Assembly (NCBI GenBank): GCA_029005335.1
Contig: JAQXFT010000173.1
Span: 1 to 5,767 of the forward strand
Source: Oscillospiraceae bacterium
GTDB taxonomy: Bacteria; Bacillota; Clostridia; Oscillospirales; Ruminococcaceae
Direction of reading: 5' to 3'
Length of the DNA: 5,767 nucleotides
Shown: positions 1-5,484 of the stretch, in pieces
Layout of the letters: each line of letters begins with the position of its first letter
Position numbering within the stretch: the first letter of the stretch is position 1
Made by a program: the position numbers and the translations under genes
Notes under the pieces: generated by a model
The model's input: the letters and a program-made list of their open reading frames with translations, nothing else
Told to the model about the DNA's origin: nothing
Database searches by the model: none

Positions 1-24
1 TCCAAGGAAAACTGCAAGAAATAA
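1..24 (+). CDS. Possible 3' end of an upstream gene (last 7 codons)
   Basis: Frame 1 reads S-K-E-N-C-K-K and then two consecutive TAA stops at 22-27, directly before a rho-independent terminator. A tandem stop followed by a hairpin is what the end of a real gene looks like, and the lysine-rich tail would suit the cytoplasmic tail of an LPXTG surface protein or pilin, the usual neighbour of a class C sortase. The other two forward frames run into the hairpin, which makes them less likely. The product cannot be identified from seven residues; the pilin idea is inference from context only. Confidence 0.35.
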   Translation, partial: SKENCKK

Positions 25-32
25 TAACTTAT

Positions 33-70
33 TACGCCACCCCTCCTGACAGGGTGGCGTATTGTTTCTT
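33..70 (+). terminator. Rho-independent terminator upstream of the sortase pair
   Basis: An inverted repeat pairs 33-42 with 52-61 (10 bp, core ACGCCACCC / GGGTGGCGT) around a 9-base loop, followed by the T-rich run TTGTTTCTT at 62-70. It sits 8 bases after the putative stop codons of the upstream gene and ends about 24 bases before the first sortase start. The T-run is interrupted, so some read-through into the sortases is possible. No convincing -35/-10 pair was seen between this hairpin and the first sortase. Confidence 0.8.
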
Positions 71-77
71 AAATGAT

Positions 78-92
78 GAAAGGGTGAAAGGG
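78..92 (+). promoter_or_regulatory. Doubled Shine-Dalgarno region of the first sortase
   Basis: The sequence GAAAGGG occurs twice, at 78-84 and 86-92. The first copy lies 9 bases before the ATG at 94, a normal distance. The second is only 1 base away and could not serve that start. An in-frame TGA at 85-87 between the copies rules out any start upstream of 94. Confidence 0.6.
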
Positions 93-93
93 A

Positions 94-939
94 ATGAAAA
101 AGCATCTGCCGACAATTCTTATAATAGTGATGTTCCTTGCAGGCGGTGCAGTTTTTCTCTACCCAGCCATATCCAATTATCTCTATCAGAAAAACGGCAC
201 AAAGGCTTTAACTCAGCAGACGGAAAAGCTTTCTGCCATAAGTCCCGAAAGAATAGCAGAGGAAAAGGAACTGGTAAAGCGTTACAACGACAGCCTGTTT
301 GAAAATGCGGTTGTGCTTACTGAACCCTTTGACCCCGACGCTTATCCCATAACGGACGGAGAGTATACAGAGCTTTTAGCATTTGATGAAATAATGGCGA
401 ATATAGAAATTCCTGCTATTGGTGTGGATTTGCCGATTTACCACGGCACAAAGGAAGAAACCCTGCAAATCGGTGTCGGACATCTGGAGAACACCTCATT
501 GCCTATAGGTGGCGAAACCACCCATGCGGTATTGTCGGCACACTGCGGTCTGCCCTCTGCAAGGCTTTTTACCGACCTGAATCTGCTGAAGGAGGGGAAC
601 ATTTTCCGTATTCATGTGCTTGACGAAACCCTCACCTATCAGGTATACAAAATCCAGACTGTCGAGCCTGAGGACAGTTCTTCTCTTTTCATACAGGAGG
701 GGGAGGACATTGTTACCCTTATCACCTGCACTGCATACGGCAAGAATACCCACCGTCTGTTAGTTCACGGCAGGCGAATCGAGGAAAAAGCGGACGCTCC
801 CATTGAAGAACCGGAAATTGAGAAGAAAAAGACATGGGAGGACTACACAAATCTTGCCGCAGCAGGAATTGCGATTGCGTTTGTGCTGCTTCTTATGGGA
901 AGCGGAATTTCAGATTTAGTACGGAGAAAAAAAGTATGA
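94..939 (+). CDS. srtC: Class C sortase (pilin-polymerising transpeptidase)
   Basis: Membrane-anchored cysteine transpeptidase of 281 aa. Class C sortases cleave an LPXTG-type signal and join pilin subunits through a lysine, building the pilus shaft outside the cell. An N-terminal membrane segment (about residues 6-27) is followed by a helical stretch, a probable active-site lid around EPFDP (77-81) and the catalytic domain (about 100-230). Within it, LPIYHGT (113-119) and GVGHLENTSLP (127-137) match the family. The catalytic residues are His150 (SAHCGLPSARLFTDL), Cys212 in TLITC and Arg221 in NTHRLLVHG. A charged linker leads to a second membrane segment (about 252-272) with an RRKK tail, the double anchoring typical of class C. 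An in-frame TGA at 85-87 and the GAAAGGG at 78-84 fix the start. The stop overlaps the next sortase by 4 bases. Oddity: Cys151 follows the catalytic His where Arg is common. Its own substrate is not in the window. Confidence 0.93.
   Translation: MKKHLPTILIIVMFLAGGAVFLYPAISNYLYQKNGTKALTQQTEKLSAISPERIAEEKELVKRYNDSLFENAVVLTEPFDPDAYPITDGEYTELLAFDEIMANIEIPAIGVDLPIYHGTKEETLQIGVGHLENTSLPIGGETTHAVLSAHCGLPSARLFTDLNLLKEGNIFRIHVLDETLTYQVYKIQTVEPEDSSSLFIQEGEDIVTLITCTAYGKNTHRLLVHGRRIEEKADAPIEEPEIEKKKTWEDYTNLAAAGIAIAFVLLLMGSGISDLVRRKKV
923..926 (+). promoter_or_regulatory. Ribosome binding site of the second sortase
   Basis: GGAG lies 9 bases before the ATG at 936, inside the last codons of the first sortase. 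It supports 936 as the start, rather than the in-frame ATG at 834, which would need a 106-base overlap. Confidence 0.65.
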
Positions 940-1676
940 GAATATTGATTAGAATAATGGCGGTTATCATGTTTATTGTGGGGGTTGGTTTTTTCTCTTA
1001 CCCCATTGTGCTGAAAGAAAGCTTTGATAAACAGGCGGTAAAGACAATCAGGGAGTTTGAGGAGCTTAAATCCCCAGACCCGAAAAATGAGAAAAATGAC
1101 AGCTCCTCCCATGAGGAAAATACCGCTCAGAAATCAACACCCTATGCCGAACTCCGGATGGCAATGTTTGACTACAATGACAAGCTTTTCCGCAACAGAC
1201 AAAGTGGACTTATAGACCAGCTGTCCTATGAGCAGCCCGATTTTCTGATGTCCGATTATGGAGTCGACACCAGTATTCTGGGTTACATTACAATTCCTGA
1301 CATTGATATAAAGCTACCCATTTACAACGGAGCTTCCACGGAAAATATGGCAAAGGGTGCAACCTACCTTGCCAACACCTCCCTGCCTGTCGGAGGAGAA
1401 AACACCAACTGCGTTATCGCCGCACACAGCAGATACAAGAGCATATATATGTTCAGGGAAATTACTCAGCTTAAAGAAGGCGACGAAATCCTCATTACAA
1501 ACCTATGGGAAACCCTGGTGTACAAGGTTGTAGAAACAAGAATAATCTCCCCCGATGACAGCAAAAATATCTACATTCAACCTGGCAGAAGTCTTGTCAC
1601 CCTATCCACCTGCCACCCCTATCCCGATAACTATCAGCGGTATTTAGTCTACGGAGAGCTTACAGACCTGTTCTAA
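936..1676 (+). CDS. Second sortase, class C-like, single-anchored
   Basis: Sortase-family cysteine transpeptidase of 246 aa that should act on the outer membrane face. One N-terminal membrane segment (about residues 4-24) is followed by a charged, probably disordered stretch (44-69, rich in K, E, D, S) and the catalytic domain (about 112-243). LPIYNGAS (127-134) and LANTSLPVGGE (145-155) are family motifs. The catalytic residues are His164 (AAHSRY), Cys226 in TLSTC and Arg235 in NYQRYLVYGE, with the Cys-Arg spacing equal to that of the upstream sortase. It lacks a C-terminal membrane segment and a recognisable DP-type lid, so the canonical class C label is uncertain. It may attach a finished pilus or another protein to the wall, or handle a different sorting signal; neither can be decided here. 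The start at 936 gives an ATGA overlap with the first sortase, implying translational coupling, and is backed by GGAG at 923-926. The longer form from 834 adds 34 residues without sortase character. Confidence 0.88.
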   Translation: MRILIRIMAVIMFIVGVGFFSYPIVLKESFDKQAVKTIREFEELKSPDPKNEKNDSSSHEENTAQKSTPYAELRMAMFDYNDKLFRNRQSGLIDQLSYEQPDFLMSDYGVDTSILGYITIPDIDIKLPIYNGASTENMAKGATYLANTSLPVGGENTNCVIAAHSRYKSIYMFREITQLKEGDEILITNLWETLVYKVVETRIISPDDSKNIYIQPGRSLVTLSTCHPYPDNYQRYLVYGELTDLF

Positions 1677-1706
1677 AGCTTCAAAAAGTATGTCGGAAAT
1701 TATAAA

Positions 1707-1738
1707 AACCCCCCTTAGTCTGCTCTCTGAGGGGGGTT
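1707..1738. terminator. Bidirectional terminator between the convergent operons
   Basis: The arms 1707-1718 and 1727-1738 pair over 12 bp (AACCCCCCTTAG with CTGAGGGGGGTT, one G-T wobble) around an 8-base loop. On the minus strand the hairpin is followed by TTTTT and then AT-rich sequence, a good terminator for phoR, whose stop is about 18 bases upstream. On the plus strand it lies 30 bases after the second sortase stop but is followed only by ATAT and no T-run, so it should work less well in that direction. Confidence 0.85.
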
Positions 1739-1755
1739 ATATCGTCCTGGAAAAT

Positions 1756-3405
1756 TTAAAATCTGACAGTAATTACAGTACCTTTGCCGGAAGAGCTTTT
1801 CAGTCTGATATCTGCTCCTATATCCTGAACAGCATGCTTGACTATGGATAGCCCGAGACCAGTACCTCCGGTTTCCTTTGAATGGCTTTTGTCTACACGG
1901 TAGAAGCGTTCAAATATGCGTGCCTGATGTTCAGGTGGGATTCCTATACCTGTATCGGCAACAGACATATATATTCCGTTTTCGTCATCAGATACGGTAA
2001 CTTTAACTTTTCCGCCACTGACGTTATATTTGATTGCATTGTCAACAAGATTATAGATAATTTCGCTGACAAGAGGCTGTACACTGTTTATCATTATGCT
2101 TTTGCCGGAAAGAGATACTGAAACATTTTTCTTTTCGGCGGAATCTTTAAGCAGTGATATATTTTTCTCGGCAAGGGAATATAAATCAAAATTCTGCTCA
2201 GGCATATCAATACCCTCATCAAGCTGTGAGAGTCTTATAATATCATTAATAAGAGTAACCAGCCTTTCTGCCTCGGAACGGATATTGCCCATAAATCGGG
2301 GTATGTCCTCATTTTTTACGAGTCCGTTTTCAATAAGCTCAGCACTCCCCATAATTGACTGAAGCGGAGTTTTAAGCTCATGTGATACATTTGCAGTAAA
2401 TTCACGACGGCGATTTTCAGAATCAATTTTATCTGTTATGTCAAAAATCAGAATTACAAATCCCGAAAGCTCTCCGGTATCCCTTATACAGCTTATATTA
2501 AGCTGAAATGTTCTTCCGTTCCGATTAATCTGCAATTCGCTGGTATTGTCTGTTTCAGCTTTTTCAACAGACCGTATTATATCAGGAGTTCTGTCTATTT
2601 CGATAAAATATTTTCCTGTGCAGTCATTCTGAGCAGTAAAGAAGGATTCAGCAGAGGGATTAAGGCTTATAATCCTTTTATCCTTGCCCAGAAGAATCAG
2701 TCCCTCATTCATATTTGACGTTATAGCTGAAAATTCTGTTTTTCTCTGATTCAGCTCGTTTTTCTGACTCTGTATCTGTTTCTGCTGATTTGCAATCCGT
2801 CTGAGCAGGGGTGATATTTCATCATAGATTTCGTTTTCAAGAGGATTGTCCAAATCAAGCGAATTCAGGGGCTTTACGATTTTTTCCGCAATCTTTGATG
2901 AAAGAACAAAGGAAATAATCATTGCAAGTACAAATACAATCGCTATGGGCTGTGCTATACCGAGAAGAAGTGTCGGTACTGTTGCCTGACTTACCGAAAT
3001 TCTCAGAATCGTGTTATCACTCAGAAGCTCAGCACAATACATTGTTTTTTCAGTAAGTGTAGATGAATACCTTTCGCTTTCGCCTGTGCCGTTCTTCAGA
3101 GCCTCCTGAACCTCTTCACGTCCGATATGATTTTCCATACTGTATGAATCCTGTCTGCTGTCAAAGAGAACCTTTCCTGACTGGTCAATCCATGTCAGAC
3201 GGTAATCAACTGAATCAAGATTTTCAAGATATGAAATCCCCTCCGTCTCCACGGCAGCTCCGGCAAGTGAAAGCTCTGATTTAATCTGATTCTTACGCAA
3301 TTCGCTGAAATATTCATATAATACTCCCATAATCAGAATAATGCTCGCAAGCAGAACTGTCAGCGAAGTAATACATATGGCACGAAAAATTTTTTTATTC
3401 ATCAT
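1756..3405 (-). CDS. phoR: Phosphate-regulon sensor histidine kinase PhoR
   Basis: Membrane histidine kinase of 549 aa, predicted to phosphorylate PhoB when phosphate is scarce. It has a first membrane segment (about residues 8-30), an extracytoplasmic region (31-144), a second membrane segment (about 147-169), a HAMP-like linker (about 170-210), a coiled stretch (205-225), a PAS domain (about 222-327) and the kinase core. In the core, phosphoacceptor His342 lies in SHELKTPL. The ATPase domain shows the N box (YNLVDNAIKY, 451-460), G1 (DTGIGIP, 484-490), the F box (IFERFYR, 497-503) and G2 (GGTGLGLSIV, 513-522). All catalytic motifs are intact. It overlaps phoB by an ATGA, with GGAAGGTG just upstream as ribosome site. 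A second ATG follows at once (MM), so the exact start is uncertain by one codon. The name PhoR rests on the partner genes; the sequence alone shows a PhoR/WalK-type kinase. It is the last gene of the operon. Confidence 0.93.
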   Translation of the reverse strand: MMNKKIFRAICITSLTVLLASIILIMGVLYEYFSELRKNQIKSELSLAGAAVETEGISYLENLDSVDYRLTWIDQSGKVLFDSRQDSYSMENHIGREEVQEALKNGTGESERYSSTLTEKTMYCAELLSDNTILRISVSQATVPTLLLGIAQPIAIVFVLAMIISFVLSSKIAEKIVKPLNSLDLDNPLENEIYDEISPLLRRIANQQKQIQSQKNELNQRKTEFSAITSNMNEGLILLGKDKRIISLNPSAESFFTAQNDCTGKYFIEIDRTPDIIRSVEKAETDNTSELQINRNGRTFQLNISCIRDTGELSGFVILIFDITDKIDSENRRREFTANVSHELKTPLQSIMGSAELIENGLVKNEDIPRFMGNIRSEAERLVTLINDIIRLSQLDEGIDMPEQNFDLYSLAEKNISLLKDSAEKKNVSVSLSGKSIMINSVQPLVSEIIYNLVDNAIKYNVSGGKVKVTVSDDENGIYMSVADTGIGIPPEHQARIFERFYRVDKSHSKETGGTGLGLSIVKHAVQDIGADIRLKSSSGKGTVITVRF

Positions 3406-4076
3406 TCAGCACCTTCCATGCGATATCCCACGTTTCGTACTGTTTCAATTTTTTCTCCGTATTTTCCAATCTTATGACGCAGCATTCTTATATGTACGTC
3501 AATAGTTCTTGATTCTCCTATATATTCTTCGCCCCATATACGGTTGAAAAGAACATCTCTTGTAAATACTGTTCCTATATTGGAAAGAAAAAGGTGCAGA
3601 AGCTCAAATTCCTTGTATGTCAGCATAACCCTCTTTCCGTCAAGAGTTACAGTATGCTGTTCCAGATTTACGACAAGAGAGCCATATTTAAGAATATGGC
3701 TTTCTTCCGGCTTACTGCATCTTCTCAGCACGGCTTTTATGCGTGAAATCATTTCCATCATTCCAAAGGGCTTTACAAGATAATCATCTGCTCCCGAATC
3801 AAGACTCTGTATCTTATCATATTCCATACCTTTTGCCGTTGCCATAATTACGGGAATATTTTCAGATACGGGATTTTCTTTAAGGCGTTTCAGAATTTCA
3901 ACGCCGTCCATATCGGGAAGCATAATATCCAGAACAACAAGCTCAGGCTGATGATTTTCAAGAGCCTTGAAAAAATCCGTACCATTTGAAAATCCCAGAG
4001 CTTCAAATCCTGTGGATTTAAGGGTATATATTTCAATATCACGTATGCTTTTATCGTCCTCAACACACCAAATCAT
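3402..4076 (-). CDS. phoB: Phosphate-regulon response regulator PhoB (PhoP), OmpR family
   Basis: Cytoplasmic two-component response regulator of 224 aa; phosphorylated by PhoR, it should bind Pho boxes and activate pst and other phosphate genes. The receiver domain (1-118) has the acidic pocket E6-D7-D8, phosphoacceptor Asp50 in VVLDIMLPDMDG, the switch Thr80 and Lys102 in VKPFG. The winged-helix DNA-binding domain (about 127-222) has the recognition helix around TIDVHIRMLRHKI (191-203) and the wing hairpin VRNVGYRM (213-220). The start was set at 4076 because MIWCVEDD is the normal receiver beginning and AAAGGAG lies 9 bases upstream. The longer reading from 4130 adds 18 residues that do not fit the fold and overlaps phoU by 50 bases. 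phoU stops 4 bases upstream, and phoR overlaps the end by 4 bases. In Firmicutes this protein is often called PhoP. Confidence 0.95.
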   Translation of the reverse strand: MIWCVEDDKSIRDIEIYTLKSTGFEALGFSNGTDFFKALENHQPELVVLDIMLPDMDGVEILKRLKENPVSENIPVIMATAKGMEYDKIQSLDSGADDYLVKPFGMMEMISRIKAVLRRCSKPEESHILKYGSLVVNLEQHTVTLDGKRVMLTYKEFELLHLFLSNIGTVFTRDVLFNRIWGEEYIGESRTIDVHIRMLRHKIGKYGEKIETVRNVGYRMEGAE

Positions 4077-4080
4077 CTGG

Positions 4081-4725
4081 CTAATCTCCTTTATGCGTAC
4101 CGGTGACCGCAAATTCCACCCACTCCGCAATATTTACTGCGTGGTCGCCTATACGTTCAAAATATTTTGCAGACATAAGCAGGTCAAGAAGATATTCACC
4201 GTCTCCGGATTTCTGTTCTATGAGACTTATGATTGTTTTCTTTGTCTTAATAAAATAATCGTCTATGATGTCATCACGTGCAATTGCTGATTTTGCAAGC
4301 TGAATATCCCTTTTGACGTATGCCTCAACACTTTCGGAAACCATTTTTATTGCTGTTTCTGCCATAAGGTATATATACTTGCAGTCGTCTTTAGCTTTTT
4401 TTCCGAGATATTTTACAAATTCTGATATATCCTCGGCATTGTCGCCGATGCGTTCCATATCAGTAATCATTTTGAGTACCGCTGAAATCTGCCTCAAATC
4501 TCCTGCTACCGGCTGTTGCTGAAGAAGAAGTCTCAGGCAGAGGGATTCTATATCACGCTCCAGATGGTCTATATCATTTTCAAGAACATGAACCTTTCTG
4601 GAGAGCATCGGGTCACCGTCAACAAGTGATTTTGTAACAACGGCGATAATTTCCTCACACATAGAACCCATTTCAATCATTTTGTGATTCAGCAATTCAA
4701 GCTGATTGTCAAATCTGTTTCTCAT
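4081..4725 (-). CDS. phoU: Phosphate transport system regulator PhoU
   Basis: Cytoplasmic, all-helical protein of 214 aa, close to the family's usual length. PhoU proteins are negative regulators that connect the Pst transporter to the PhoR/PhoB pair and limit phosphate uptake and signalling. Two PhoU repeats are visible, each with the conserved metal-binding signature: ERIGDNAEDI (91-100) in the first half and ERIGDHAVNIAEW (190-202) in the second. The N-terminus (RFDNQLELLNHKMIEMG) is typical. pstB ends 3 bases upstream and phoB begins 4 bases downstream, so it lies directly between transporter and regulators. Its ribosome site is modest (AGGAAGG 12 bases from the ATG, or GGA closer in), suggesting translation coupled to pstB. 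Confidence 0.95.
   Translation of the reverse strand: MRNRFDNQLELLNHKMIEMGSMCEEIIAVVTKSLVDGDPMLSRKVHVLENDIDHLERDIESLCLRLLLQQQPVAGDLRQISAVLKMITDMERIGDNAEDISEFVKYLGKKAKDDCKYIYLMAETAIKMVSESVEAYVKRDIQLAKSAIARDDIIDDYFIKTKKTIISLIEQKSGDGEYLLDLLMSAKYFERIGDHAVNIAEWVEFAVTGTHKGD
4086..4092 (-). promoter_or_regulatory. Ribosome binding site of phoB
   Basis: AAAGGAG on the minus strand, inside the last codons of phoU and 9 bases before the phoB ATG at 4076. It is a near-ideal Shine-Dalgarno and decides the start in favour of 4076 over 4130. Confidence 0.8.
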
Positions 4726-4728
4726 AGC

Positions 4729-5484
4729 TTATCCGAACCTTCCTGTAATATAATCCTCGGTTTTCTTGTTTTTCGGCTTACTGAACATTTCTTCCGTATT
4801 GCCGTATTCAATTAAATCTCCCAGAAGGAAAAACGCTGTATTATCAGAAATTCTGACTGCCTGCTGCATATTGTGGGTAACTATAACAATAGTATACTCC
4901 TTTTTCAGCTCAATTGCAAGGTCCTCTATCTTAGAAGTTGAAATCGGGTCAAGAGCAGAGGTCGGCTCGTCCATAAGAAGAATCTTCGGTTTTACAGCCA
5001 AGGCTCTTGCTATACAGAGTCTCTGCTGCTGTCCTCCGGACATTCCAAGAGCCGATTTTTTAAGTCTGTCCTTTACTTCCTCCCATATCGAGGCACTTCT
5101 CAGAGAGCTTTCGACGATTTCGTCCAGCTTTGCCTTTGATTTTATACCATGAGTACGTGGACCATAAGCGATATTGTCGTATATGCTCATCGGAAAGGGA
5201 TTGGGCTTCTGGAATACCATTCCTATTTCACGCCTTAATTCATTTACATCAGTATCAGGAGAAAATATATCCTTTCCGTTGTATCTTATATCGCCGGTAA
5301 TTTTTACATCGGGTACAAGGTCATTCATACGGTTGAGAGTTTTAAGAAATGTTGATTTTCCGCAGCCTGAAGGTCCTATAAGGGCTGTTATGCTGTTTTC
5401 TTCAATATTTATATCTATATTTTTCAGTGCCTGTGTTTTTCCGTACCACAGACACATATCCTTGACAGTTATTATATCACTCAT
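4729..5484 (-). CDS. pstB: Phosphate ABC transporter ATP-binding protein PstB
   Basis: ATPase subunit (251 aa, normal length) of the high-affinity phosphate importer PstSCAB; it acts on the cytoplasmic face and powers uptake through PstA and PstC. Visible motifs are the Walker A GPSGCGKST (37-45), the Q-loop Gln92 in VFQKPNPFPMSIYDNI, the ABC signature MSGGQQQR (148-155), the Walker B ILLMDEP (168-174), the D-loop SALD (176-179) and the switch His204 in VTHNMQQA. The VFQKPNPFPMSIYDN and NRMNDLVP (51-58) stretches are characteristic of PstB rather than ABC ATPases in general. The start is supported by AAAGGAG at 5491-5497, 6 bases upstream, and the ATG overlaps the pstA stop as ATGA. phoU follows after 3 bases. 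Confidence 0.97.
   Translation of the reverse strand: MSDIITVKDMCLWYGKTQALKNIDINIEENSITALIGPSGCGKSTFLKTLNRMNDLVPDVKITGDIRYNGKDIFSPDTDVNELRREIGMVFQKPNPFPMSIYDNIAYGPRTHGIKSKAKLDEIVESSLRSASIWEEVKDRLKKSALGMSGGQQQRLCIARALAVKPKILLMDEPTSALDPISTSKIEDLAIELKKEYTIVIVTHNMQQAVRISDNTAFFLLGDLIEYGNTEEMFSKPKNKKTEDYITGRFG

Noticed and set aside
54..302. 82-aa reading frame over the first terminator and start of the sortase
   Set aside because: It begins inside the terminator hairpin, is out of frame with the well-supported sortase, and its composition shows no recognisable protein features.
834..935. Longer start for the second sortase at 834
   Set aside because: It adds 34 residues without sortase or signal character and overlaps the first sortase by over 100 bases. 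The ATG at 936 has a GGAG at good distance and is followed at once by a membrane anchor.
496..1112. Two minus-strand reading frames (85 and 89 aa) inside the sortases
   Set aside because: Antisense to clear sortase motifs, no domain content, and no neighbour arrangement that would support them.
1677..1755. Possible small gene or ncRNA in the convergent gap
   Set aside because: The gap is 79 bases and is explained by the terminator hairpin; no start with a ribosome site or other structure was seen.
4077..4130. Longer start for PhoB at 4130
   Set aside because: The extra 18 residues do not belong to a receiver domain and overlap phoU. AAAGGAG at 4086-4092 points to 4076.
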